Positions 33,779 through 41,523 of a stretch of 54,854 nucleotides of DNA are shown here, one piece after another. The notes under the pieces are model-generated. The model was not told where the DNA came from and did no database searches. It worked only from the letters and a program-made list of their open reading frames with translations. The stretch lies in contig JAISUI010000108.1 of NCBI GenBank assembly GCA_031272155.1, positions 1 to 54,854 of the forward strand, in the 5' to 3' direction. This stretch comes from Tannerella sp. (GTDB lineage Bacteria; Bacteroidota; Bacteroidia; Bacteroidales; Tannerellaceae). Made by a program: the position numbers and the translations under genes. Every line of letters starts with the position of its first letter. Position 1 is the first letter of the stretch.

Positions 33779-34824
33779 TGCGACAGAAGTATAAAAGTGT
33801 GAGACTTGTTGTTATGGTGATTATAAAACAAAATGCGCTTCACGGGACGAACGGTCTCGCTCCCGTTCGTCAGCAGATGCGCCGGAATTCGTCCATTGCG
33901 CAGACAGACAGCAGCAGCATACACGCCAAGTGCGGAAGCCGTAAACGACTGCCCGAAAAGATGTTTGTACTGGACGACAGGACAGTCGGCCAACAGATGC
34001 GCAATGGTCTCATGATAAGGCGCATCGTTTGCCGGATTATGGTCTATGCCAACCATCACGGCGTCAATATCGGTTATGGAACAGCCGGCCTGCGCAAGCA
34101 ACCCGTTCAGCGCTGCCTGCATTCGATTGGGCGTAGGACGATACATCGTTTCAATGCCATTGATTTCGCACATCGTCCGCTCGTCACGTTCTGCACAAAG
34201 CGCCATACTTACAGCAACTTCGGATGCAAAACACCACTGCTTGGGCGTGACATCGGCGCCATAGTCCGTAAAATTCCACAACCCTGTGCGCGAAAGAAAC
34301 ACATGATAGTCGGACGTCAATTCGTCATAGCCGCCGACTAAGGCCGTCCGTATCCCGTGTTGCCGGAACTGCAGAAAGGCGTCAGACAAGGCATGGTCGA
34401 ACGCTACGCCGCGATGCACATAGGTGTTGTTGTAGCCATGGCACTTCAAATCAATGGCAATCAGGGAACTGATGATATTGTGAGTGGACTGCATGAAAAA
34501 GGTGGGCGGGAGGCACTGTTCTCCATTTTCCTTGATGGCATAAAGAAATTTTTCTGTATTTTCAATACATCCCAGCCCTGTGCCGCTGATGATAGCGTCG
34601 GGCATGGCAATATGCGCATCACTAAGCGCTATCCGTGCGGTTATTGTAGCTCTTTTCAACAGATTACACATCCTGCGCGAGAGGAGTGGCGACAAGTATT
34701 CCGAAAATTTCGGGTCGTTTGACATCACAAGCCTTTCGTTGTGCATGACAGGCCGATCCCACCAATCGTCGCAGAGCGGCTGCTGGGCGGATATGTGTGT
34801 TGCAGATTGAATATAGACAGCCAT
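33763..34824 (-). CDS. Ketosynthase-like chain-length factor (no active-site Cys)
   Basis: This 353-residue protein has the thiolase fold of a beta-ketoacyl synthase. The nucleophile region reads TYVHRGVAFDHALSD near residues 134-148, with no Cys. The first His motif is replaced by GIDHNPAND, while the KHLFGQSFTASA segment remains. Such proteins act as the KS-beta or chain-length factor of type II systems, pairing with an active ketosynthase. The partner is probably the gene immediately upstream, with a 6-base gap. In aryl-polyene systems the equivalent is ApeC. It could set the length of the product chain. Confidence 0.8.
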   Translation of the reverse strand: MAVYIQSATHISAQQPLCDDWWDRPVMHNERLVMSNDPKFSEYLSPLLSRRMCNLLKRATITARIALSDAHIAMPDAIISGTGLGCIENTEKFLYAIKENGEQCLPPTFFMQSTHNIISSLIAIDLKCHGYNNTYVHRGVAFDHALSDAFLQFRQHGIRTALVGGYDELTSDYHVFLSRTGLWNFTDYGADVTPKQWCFASEVAVSMALCAERDERTMCEINGIETMYRPTPNRMQAALNGLLAQAGCSITDIDAVMVGIDHNPANDAPYHETIAHLLADCPVVQYKHLFGQSFTASALGVYAAAVCLRNGRIPAHLLTNGSETVRPVKRILFYNHHNNKSHTFILLSQCSNS

Positions 34825-34830
34825 TTCCGT

Positions 34831-36030
34831 TTATATTTGAGATAAGACAATAGCCGACGTGTTTCCTCCGAAGCCAAAGGCATTGGAAAGAATGTGACGG
34901 ACAGGCCGTAGCGGCGTCGGGTTGGTGACAGGCGAAAAGGAATGTTCTTCTATCCGGTTACGGAAATTCGCCTGCACCGGCAATACGCCGTCACGCATAA
35001 TTAGCAGCGAGATAACGGCTTCAATGCCGCCTGCTGCGCTGGTCGTATGCCCGATATAGCACTTGACGGACGAAACGGGCGGTATATTGTCGCCAAAAAG
35101 GCGCATGATCGCGATGCCTTCAGTGAGATCATTGTTAGGCGTGCCTGTACCGTGCGCATTGAGATAGTCAATGTCTGCAGGTGTCAATCCCGCCCGTTCG
35201 ATAGCTCCCTTCATGGCTAAGTAAGCGCCTTCGCCCTCAGGCGACGAAGCCGTCTGATGATAGGCGTCGCAGGCATTGCAGTAGCCGGTTACTCTGCCGA
35301 TAGGCGTCACACCTCTCCGTTGAACGCTGCCGGCCGATTCCATGACGATATAACCTGCGCCTTCACCCAAATTGATGCCTGCACGGTCGCGGTCGAACGG
35401 TTTGCATATCTCTGTATCTAATATTTTCAGCGTATTGAACCCGTTGATATGATAGCGAGAAAGACATTCGCAACCACCGGCGACGACGATGTCGGCATGG
35501 CCTTCGAGAATCAGGTCGGCGCCCGTCATGATGGCGTTGGCCGACGATGAGCAGGCCGTCACAATCGTTGAAACCCGCCGAAACCCACCGAAAAAATCAG
35601 CAATCTGTTCCGTACACGCTCCGCAGTCAATCAGGCGAACATAGTCATTTTTCGTATCGGTATAAAGGAAATCATCGTACATGATTTCTACCTTATCCAT
35701 TCCCCCGACAGTGATGCCGGAAAGAAACGTCAGGTTTCGTGCATCTTCACTGTTCAATTGCGCTTGCTGCATGGCTTCGTCCACCGCCGGAATAGCAAGC
35801 AGCGAGGATCGGATGTATGCCTCTTCCGGTGGAATACGGAGCAACGCTTTCATCTCAACATCGCTATAACCCACTTCCCCGGAGGGCAGATCACGGTGCA
35901 CGGTCTGTACATAGCGAACAGACCCCAATCCCGATTGCTGTTTCTTCAGGGCTTCCCATGTCGTTTCCTTGCCTATACCAAGGGCGGAAACCATACCTGC
36001 ACCGGTGATATATACCTCCTTCCCGTTCAT
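34831..36030 (-). CDS. Beta-ketoacyl-ACP synthase, FabF-like (KS-alpha)
   Basis: This 399-residue condensing enzyme has the complete catalytic triad: C160 in TACSSSANAI, H293 in LNAHGTGTPNND and H328 in YIGHTTSAAG. It elongates an acyl chain on ACP with malonyl units. It lies between an ACP gene and the chain-length factor, suggesting that it forms a KS-alpha/beta pair. It is cytoplasmic. The gene is distinct from the primary fabF, since three such synthases occur in this one cluster. Confidence 0.88.
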   Translation of the reverse strand: MNGKEVYITGAGMVSALGIGKETTWEALKKQQSGLGSVRYVQTVHRDLPSGEVGYSDVEMKALLRIPPEEAYIRSSLLAIPAVDEAMQQAQLNSEDARNLTFLSGITVGGMDKVEIMYDDFLYTDTKNDYVRLIDCGACTEQIADFFGGFRRVSTIVTACSSSANAIMTGADLILEGHADIVVAGGCECLSRYHINGFNTLKILDTEICKPFDRDRAGINLGEGAGYIVMESAGSVQRRGVTPIGRVTGYCNACDAYHQTASSPEGEGAYLAMKGAIERAGLTPADIDYLNAHGTGTPNNDLTEGIAIMRLFGDNIPPVSSVKCYIGHTTSAAGGIEAVISLLIMRDGVLPVQANFRNRIEEHSFSPVTNPTPLRPVRHILSNAFGFGGNTSAIVLSQI

Positions 36031-36053
36031 TCTATATTAATGTATAGCAACTT

Positions 36054-36311
36054 TTATTTGGTTCGGTTTGCGACAATATATTCGGCCATCGTGCGGATGG
36101 AACGGAAAATCGCCTTCCCTTCGTTCGGGTCTTTCAGTTTGATGCCGTAATTTTTTTCCAGCAACACAATCAGTTCAAGCGCATCAATGGAATCAAGTCC
36201 CAATCCTTCGCCAAACAGTTCGCTGTCGTCGGAAATGTCGTCCGGCGTCATTCCCTCAAGGTTCAACACTTTGATAATTTCTTGTTTCAGTTCTACTATT
36301 AAATCGTCCAT
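36054..36311 (-). CDS. Acyl carrier protein
   Basis: This 85-residue acidic protein has the carrier fold. The attachment Ser for phosphopantetheine is S41 in GLGLDSIDALEL. It is of normal length. It lies between a half-length ketosynthase-like gene and the KS-alpha gene and is one of two ACPs in the cluster. It is not the housekeeping AcpP, which usually lies beside fabF and rnc. Confidence 0.9.
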   Translation of the reverse strand: MDDLIVELKQEIIKVLNLEGMTPDDISDDSELFGEGLGLDSIDALELIVLLEKNYGIKLKDPNEGKAIFRSIRTMAEYIVANRTK

Positions 36312-36329
36312 ATTTTATTTATTAAATTA

Positions 36330-36953
36330 TTATTCGCTGTAAAGATGATTCAGATGGCTGTATGTCAATAATATATCTTTGTTTTCGCCTGCTACGCAAA
36401 GCATCATCAGCACATCCGCCTCGCCGCCGGAAACTTCTATCCAACCGACCAGCGCCTGTTTCATTCCGGCCGCAAAGATACTGTTTTGAATGATTTCTAC
36501 CATATTTTCTGCCTGAAAACGTGGCAAAACATAAAAAGAAGTCTCTCCGTGAATCTTGTGCCGAATAGCAATTTCGCCCGTTACAATGTTTGGCAGTGTA
36601 TAGACAAATATCGCCGGACTGGGGAAATAATTTTCCTGATCGCGGATAGTTTCGTAATAGGCGTTGTCGGCTATGAGCGACGAAGCGCTGTTGAAAAGGA
36701 TCACGCCCGTATCTTCCTTGGGCTGTTCACGGTCGCAATCGCCGAACAACATTTCTGCAGCCAGGAAACCGGCTTTAGACAGGGTGTCCATCTTGAAAAA
36801 CTTACGGTAGTCGGGATCGAGTTTTTCGTAAAGCGCCAGCAGCAAATTTTCCACATGACCCGGTTTTTCCGAAAAAGCAAAGATATCTTCCCCATCCCGT
36901 CGGACATAATCGTTACGAATCCGCACATACTGTTTGATATAAATTTTCTCCAT
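36330..36953 (-). CDS. Half-length ketosynthase-like protein without catalytic residues
   Basis: This 207-residue protein starts at the ATG at 36953; a longer in-frame opening would overlap the neighbouring gene heavily. The segments LFNSASSLIADNAYY and FVYTLPNIVTGEIAIRH, and a final GWIEVSGGEADVLMMLCV, resemble the first half of a ketosynthase fold, yet there is no active-site Cys or His pair. It is too short for a full condensing enzyme. It could be a structural partner or an ACP-docking protein. Similar short 3-oxoacyl-synthase-like proteins accompany polyene and fatty-acid-like clusters in Bacteroidetes; this recollection needs a database search. Confidence 0.65.
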   Translation of the reverse strand: MEKIYIKQYVRIRNDYVRRDGEDIFAFSEKPGHVENLLLALYEKLDPDYRKFFKMDTLSKAGFLAAEMLFGDCDREQPKEDTGVILFNSASSLIADNAYYETIRDQENYFPSPAIFVYTLPNIVTGEIAIRHKIHGETSFYVLPRFQAENMVEIIQNSIFAAGMKQALVGWIEVSGGEADVLMMLCVAGENKDILLTYSHLNHLYSE

Positions 36954-36963
36954 TGCCTGTCTT

Positions 36964-38121
36964 TTATGAAAGTGAATACAAAATGGAGGCATTGCATCCG
37001 CCGAAACCGGAGAGCATATTGACGCACCGCTTGCGCGTTGTTCCGGTACATTTATCAGCGACTCGAATGGGATGCGTAACGCCGGATGTTTCAAATCCAT
37101 ACGTTTTCAGCACAACGCCTTCCCGCAACGCATGAGTAGCAATGATGCTTTCCAGCACGCCAGCGCAACCCAGCGTGTGGCCGAAATAACCTTTGAGGCT
37201 ATTCACCGGCACTTGGTTCAATCCGGCTCGTGTTAAAGCCACCGCTTCCATCTCGTCATTATAGATCGAGGCTGTCCCGTGCGCATTTATAAAGGCCAGT
37301 TCGTCGGCCGATATGCCTTCAAGCGTTTTCTGCAGAGCCAGGAAAGCGCCTTCACCTGTACGCGACGGTCCGGAGATATGGTTAGCATCGTTGCGGATAG
37401 CGCCGGCGCTCAGGACGATTTCACCGTCACGCGGCCGGGGTTCATTCGTCATGATGATGGTAGCGGCTGCTTCACCGATGTTCAGGCCATTGCGTCCGGC
37501 ATCGAAGGGTTTGCAAATTTCTGCGGAAAGCGCCTTGAATGACTGAAATCCGGAGATGATAAACCGCGAAAGCGTATCCACTCCAACAACAATTACGCAG
37601 TCATACAATTCGGCATCAAGGGCGCGTTTGGCCGTCAGCAAGGCGGTTGCGCCGGAAATGCAAGCGTTGGAAACGACCCGTGGCGTGTTGTTGTTGCCGA
37701 AAAATCCGGCAATTATTTCAGCCGAACGCCAGAGATAAATTCGCTCTTTTTCATACTCTTTCGCTTCCTCTGCGTCTAACAGGAAAATATTTCCCTTAGT
37801 CGTGGACAGAATAAACAACACGCCGGGATCAGATGCATCTATGCACGTGTTTTCCAACGCATTTGCCACCGACACGATGGCGGCTTTTTCCAGTTTGGTA
37901 TAACGGTTGTCTAAACGGAACCATTCGGGAGGAGGAAGCAGTTTATAAAAAGCGTTTTCCAGCAATATTCCGTCAATAACGGAAGCGACAAACGGTTCCG
38001 GCAATCCGAAAAGCCCCTCATAACGGGTCAGTCCACTGATGCCTTGCTTCACCTTACTGAAGTTCTCCAATGTTGTCATTCCTAAGGCAGACAGGATATT
38101 ATCGCTTACAATCGTCGTCAT
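36964..38121 (-). CDS. Beta-ketoacyl-ACP synthase, divergent
   Basis: This 385-residue protein starts at the ATG at 38121 (MTTIVSDNIL). The catalytic residues are all present: C154 in VSNACISGATA, H281 in INAHGTASIYND and H315 in GYFGHTLGCAG. Its sequence is distant from the other two active synthases in the block; for example, it has NACISG where FabF enzymes usually have TACAS/TACSS. It therefore probably handles a different substrate, perhaps the starter unit. Its start overlaps the thioesterase stop by 4 bases. Confidence 0.85.
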   Translation of the reverse strand: MTTIVSDNILSALGMTTLENFSKVKQGISGLTRYEGLFGLPEPFVASVIDGILLENAFYKLLPPPEWFRLDNRYTKLEKAAIVSVANALENTCIDASDPGVLFILSTTKGNIFLLDAEEAKEYEKERIYLWRSAEIIAGFFGNNNTPRVVSNACISGATALLTAKRALDAELYDCVIVVGVDTLSRFIISGFQSFKALSAEICKPFDAGRNGLNIGEAAATIIMTNEPRPRDGEIVLSAGAIRNDANHISGPSRTGEGAFLALQKTLEGISADELAFINAHGTASIYNDEMEAVALTRAGLNQVPVNSLKGYFGHTLGCAGVLESIIATHALREGVVLKTYGFETSGVTHPIRVADKCTGTTRKRCVNMLSGFGGCNASILYSLS

Positions 38122-38552
38122 AACAAATGATATTTTTTCTTCCAATTTTCGTAAAACGGCGGGTTGTTCCACACCAGCTGAAATTCCTTATCTAAGAAAA
38201 CCTGTGTGGAAGAACCCGTTGCAATCAGGCTATCGTCTTCCGGCAATCGGATTTCATAATCAAAGATGATTTTGGCGGACGGCACGTTCCGATAGGTGAT
38301 GTCCACACGCGCATGTTGCCTGTAAAGCAATGGTTTGCAGTACCTGAAATTCAGTTCCACTAACGGCGCATAATAGCCATTTTCAATATAACTGAGGTAA
38401 CTCAGTCCGTATTCTTTCCCGAAAGCCTCCCGTGCATCTTCAAAATAAAGCGCATAAGAGCCATGCCATACAATGTTCATCGAGTCCACTTCGCTGAACC
38501 TGACGTCAATTTCTTTTGACGTCTTCAACAGGATATCATTATTTATTTTCAT
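38118..38552 (-). CDS. Acyl-CoA/ACP thioesterase, 4HBT hotdog fold
   Basis: This 144-residue single hotdog protein matches the YbgC/4-hydroxybenzoyl-CoA thioesterase group: VRFSEVDSMNIVWHGSY with catalytic Asp23 and His30, followed by YALYFEDAREAF. It would release or transfer the acyl chain from ACP. Aryl-polyene clusters carry a comparable thioesterase (ApeK). It overlaps the next gene by 4 bases and the preceding dehydratase-like gene by 14. Confidence 0.85.
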   Translation of the reverse strand: MKINNDILLKTSKEIDVRFSEVDSMNIVWHGSYALYFEDAREAFGKEYGLSYLSYIENGYYAPLVELNFRYCKPLLYRQHARVDITYRNVPSAKIIFDYEIRLPEDDSLIATGSSTQVFLDKEFQLVWNNPPFYENWKKKYHLL

Positions 38553-38988
38553 AGTCCTGACTGTGCATATCCGTTAAAAATATTTTCATATCACAGGCGG
38601 CGATCAACTCGCCTCCGATTTCAACTTTTGTTTCAACTAATGATGTAGAAAATACATCTTCGCGAATGATGACCGTTGTTTCCAACTGTTCGCCGACGAG
38701 AGGATTCCGGAAAATCTCCATGTGCTTAATCATCCCTACAAACCCGATTTTGATGTTCCCGTCCCGATGCGCTTCTGTCTTTTCCTCATATCCCATCCGT
38801 GCGGCGCACGTCTGGGCGATGTTTTCTATCAGCCCCGTTTCTTCCATGCGCCCATTGGTGCAGAAGGGGCTGCCTTCCCTGACCATATAAACTGTCTTCC
38901 CTCCGCCCCGCGAGTAGTGCGTCAGCCTGTCCACCAGGATAAACGGCGGACGTTGCGGTAACAGTTCAGTAATAGATATATCTTTCAT
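38539..38988 (-). CDS. FabZ/ApeP-like hotdog dehydratase, catalytic His replaced
   Basis: This 149-residue protein opens with ITELLPQRPPFILVDRL, which aligns with the FabZ motif LPHR-PF-LVD, except that the catalytic His is Gln12. The opposing helix keeps ENIAQT, with Glu55 and Gln59. It should act on 3-hydroxyacyl-ACP intermediates, but the missing His makes true dehydratase activity uncertain. If it is inactive, the cluster must borrow FabZ for double-bond formation. It lies between the radical SAM and thioesterase genes. Confidence 0.75.
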   Translation of the reverse strand: MKDISITELLPQRPPFILVDRLTHYSRGGGKTVYMVREGSPFCTNGRMEETGLIENIAQTCAARMGYEEKTEAHRDGNIKIGFVGMIKHMEIFRNPLVGEQLETTVIIREDVFSTSLVETKVEIGGELIAACDMKIFLTDMHSQDYENK

Positions 38989-38998
38989 CTTTTTATCT

Positions 38999-40363
38999 TT
39001 ATGTCAATCTCAAGTATTCCCACAGGGGGCCTTTTCTGCCACGCTTACGCAGTACTTCCATCATCGGCGACTGCTCGTCGTCGGGAAAAATCCACCGCTG
39101 TCCCGTTGCTCTCGCTCGAGGCCTTATGGTCTCAGCGTCAATGGCTTTTGATACATAATAGACCGGACTGATCAGTTCGGCGGGCGACTGGATAAGTCCT
39201 TCTTCCAGCGCAATATTGCACAACTTCGTCTGGGGATAAATTCTCATTCCGACATAGGGGAAAAAGAGGGTCGTCCCGAGTTGTCCGGAACGGCTGAAGG
39301 TTTCGTTCAGTGTTTCGTCCGTTTCTCCATATCCGCCAAGAATCAGGAAATGAGCATAGAAAATACCCATTTTTTCGCAAAGCAGGCTTTGTTGCCGAAT
39401 GTCGTCAAAGCGGAATTGTTTGTTGTAGTTCTCCAATTGCTTGTCGGACAGCGAATCTGTTCCAAACTCAACATGTGTCAGTCCGGACTGCCGGTAGAGC
39501 GCCCATTCTTCGGGCGTAAGGCCGGAGGGCGAAAAATACGCACCCCACCGGATATCCACCTTGCTCTCAATCAACCGACGGGCTAATTCTTCGTTGTATT
39601 CCCTGTGGATATTGAAAAGAGAATCTGTAAAGAAAAGATAAGAAATCCCTTTGGAAAAATAAAGTTCTTCAATGTTGTGCACAACCATTTTTGCATCAAG
39701 CGTACGTACTTTTCGCCCGTCAATCAGCGGATAACTGCAATAAATACACCGGTACGGACAACCGCGTTTGGTCTGGATATTCAACATACCGCCTTTTTTC
39801 CAGTAATATTCTACCCAGTCGCTTTCAACATGCAGTTCAGGGCTGGAGATGAAACAGTTATGCTCATTTATGCGGATCGAACCGTCAGGCAAACGATAAA
39901 CTAATCCTTCGATGTCTGCCGGAGAAACTCTGTTTTCCAGGCATTTAATTAACTGCTCAAGAGTTGCCTCGCCTTCGCCTTTGACGGCATAATCGGGACA
40001 AAGTTCATTAAATATCAGTTCGGGGAAAACGGCAAAACCCGCGCCACCCAATACAATGGGCGCTCGCGTATTTTCCCGTGCAATACGCATGATTTCCCTG
40101 TAGTGGGAGATAAATATATTTTCCGCATACAAATGCGTTGAATCGTCAAAATTACGCAACGAGATCCCAACAAGCATAAAGTTTTTGTTGCGGAGAAATT
40201 CGGCAAAAGTCTCATAGTTCTCCAGATTGAAATCAAATACTTCAATCTCATAATCAGGAAAATGAACTGACAAATAACTTACTAAATAGGAAATCCCCAG
40301 CGGATAAACCGGATAGGGGATCCGGTAGTTGTTGGCCGAAATCAATGCGATAGACTTTTTCAT
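38999..40363 (-). CDS. B12-binding-type radical SAM protein
   Basis: This 454-residue protein starts at the ATG at 40363. Residues 1 to about 140 form a cobalamin-binding-like Rossmann domain (YPLGISYLVSYL, IVLGGAGF, YAVKGEGEATLE); the classical DxHxxG His motif is not evident. The radical SAM barrel follows, with the 4Fe-4S cysteines C202, C206 and C209 in RGCPYRCIYC. Such enzymes methylate unactivated carbons or rearrange carbon skeletons. Within a fatty-acid-like cluster it may methylate or cyclise the chain. Its neighbours are the acyltransferase and the hotdog genes. The substrate is unknown. Confidence 0.85.
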   Translation of the reverse strand: MKKSIALISANNYRIPYPVYPLGISYLVSYLSVHFPDYEIEVFDFNLENYETFAEFLRNKNFMLVGISLRNFDDSTHLYAENIFISHYREIMRIARENTRAPIVLGGAGFAVFPELIFNELCPDYAVKGEGEATLEQLIKCLENRVSPADIEGLVYRLPDGSIRINEHNCFISSPELHVESDWVEYYWKKGGMLNIQTKRGCPYRCIYCSYPLIDGRKVRTLDAKMVVHNIEELYFSKGISYLFFTDSLFNIHREYNEELARRLIESKVDIRWGAYFSPSGLTPEEWALYRQSGLTHVEFGTDSLSDKQLENYNKQFRFDDIRQQSLLCEKMGIFYAHFLILGGYGETDETLNETFSRSGQLGTTLFFPYVGMRIYPQTKLCNIALEEGLIQSPAELISPVYYVSKAIDAETIRPRARATGQRWIFPDDEQSPMMEVLRKRGRKGPLWEYLRLT

Positions 40364-40370
40364 AGGCGAA

Positions 40371-41264
40371 TCAGTTCCAAAAATCATAAAAGTTAAACCA
40401 TTGTTCGGGATACATCTTTACTATCCGCTCCAGTTCCCTGACATACGTTCTGAGCATTTCGCCAACTTTTGCCCGCATCGTCCCTTCGCTGTCCGCTAAC
40501 GATATGGGCACCACGTGAATGCGATAGAGCGATGCGGATATTTTCAGAACGAAAAGCGCCATTACCGGCACCTTCATCTGTAGCGCCAAGGCAAATGCAC
40601 CGACAGGAAAATCGGCCTTCCCTCGCAGGAAGTCACATTCAATACTCTTGTTGCTGCCAAAACTCCGGTCGCATGGCATGCTGACCACTTCGCCCTTTGA
40701 CAGGGCGTCGTGGATGCTGAAAAGGTGGGACATGTCGTCCGTTACGGGTACGAGCCGTATGTTATTGCGGCTCAGGACACGCGAACGATTCCGCTGTACT
40801 TCTTTGGCTTCATTCCCGTATATCAAACAGTTAATAGTTTTTTTCGTCTGTTTCAGCAGGTAACCGCATAATTCCGGATTGCCTACGTGCGAAGTAGCAA
40901 TAATACAGCCTTGCGGATCGTCAAGCATCGGAAGGAATAAGTGATTATCCGGATTTTCTACACGAAAAATGTCCTGTTGTCCGGCATAGACAGCAAAACG
41001 ATCTAATAACGCCTGGCCAAACAGGAAATGGTTACGGTAAGTCTTCAGGAACGACCGGAAGGGCGAATATCCATGCTGTTTGCGGAAATAGCGGTATATC
41101 GCCAGATAGCCTTTTCGCCGGAAAAGCATGTAGAAGGGAACAATAAAAACCAGCAGGGCGTATCCCACCCGCACGTTTACGATCGTAAACGTGAGTTTCA
41201 ATGCTTTTTGTCCAATCGTATGCCCGCCCGTTACGCCTTCCCAGTCTTTTGCTTTTTTTACCAT
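40371..41264 (-). CDS. LpxL/HtrB-like lysophospholipid acyltransferase
   Basis: This 297-residue protein has a membrane segment near residues 30-48 and the acyltransferase motif H-x4-E at H126/E131 in TSHVGNPEL. CDRSFG at about residue 200 is the second family block. LpxL-type enzymes move an acyl chain from ACP to a lipid or sugar acceptor at the inner membrane. Here it may transfer the finished chain from the cluster ACP to a membrane lipid, as proposed for ApeL/ApeB-type proteins. It lies 6 bases downstream of the second ACP gene. Confidence 0.82.
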   Translation of the reverse strand: MVKKAKDWEGVTGGHTIGQKALKLTFTIVNVRVGYALLVFIVPFYMLFRRKGYLAIYRYFRKQHGYSPFRSFLKTYRNHFLFGQALLDRFAVYAGQQDIFRVENPDNHLFLPMLDDPQGCIIATSHVGNPELCGYLLKQTKKTINCLIYGNEAKEVQRNRSRVLSRNNIRLVPVTDDMSHLFSIHDALSKGEVVSMPCDRSFGSNKSIECDFLRGKADFPVGAFALALQMKVPVMALFVLKISASLYRIHVVPISLADSEGTMRAKVGEMLRTYVRELERIVKMYPEQWFNFYDFWN

Positions 41265-41270
41265 AAGTCG

Positions 41271-41519
41271 TTATGCATTGACTTTGGCGTCAATGTAGTT
41301 GTAAAAATCTTTGACGGTAAGCACGTTCCCCATTTCTTCCGGTTTTATTTTAAACCCAAACGTTCTTTCCACTACTACGACAATATCAACAAAATCCAGA
41401 CTGTCAAGCCCTAAGTCTTCCCTTAGCCTTGCTTCTTCCGTAATTTTATCCGTTTCGATTTCCATATCTTCCGTAAGGAAATGATTGACGAGCGATTCTA
41501 TTTCTCTTTTTTCCATCAT
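41271..41519 (-). CDS. Acyl carrier protein (second copy)
   Basis: This 82-residue protein has the phosphopantetheine Ser40 in DLGLDSLDFVDIVV. It differs clearly from the ACP at 36054-36311, notably in the residues after the Ser, so the two probably dock different partners. It is 4 bases downstream of a FabF-like ketosynthase. Confidence 0.9.
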   Translation of the reverse strand: MMEKREIESLVNHFLTEDMEIETDKITEEARLREDLGLDSLDFVDIVVVVERTFGFKIKPEEMGNVLTVKDFYNYIDAKVNA

Positions 41520-41523
41520 TATT

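Noticed and set aside
36954-37100. N-terminal extension of the half-length ketosynthase-like protein
   Set aside because: The extra 49 codons overlap the upstream ketosynthase gene in another frame and look unlike the rest of the protein; the ATG at 36953 fits operon spacing.
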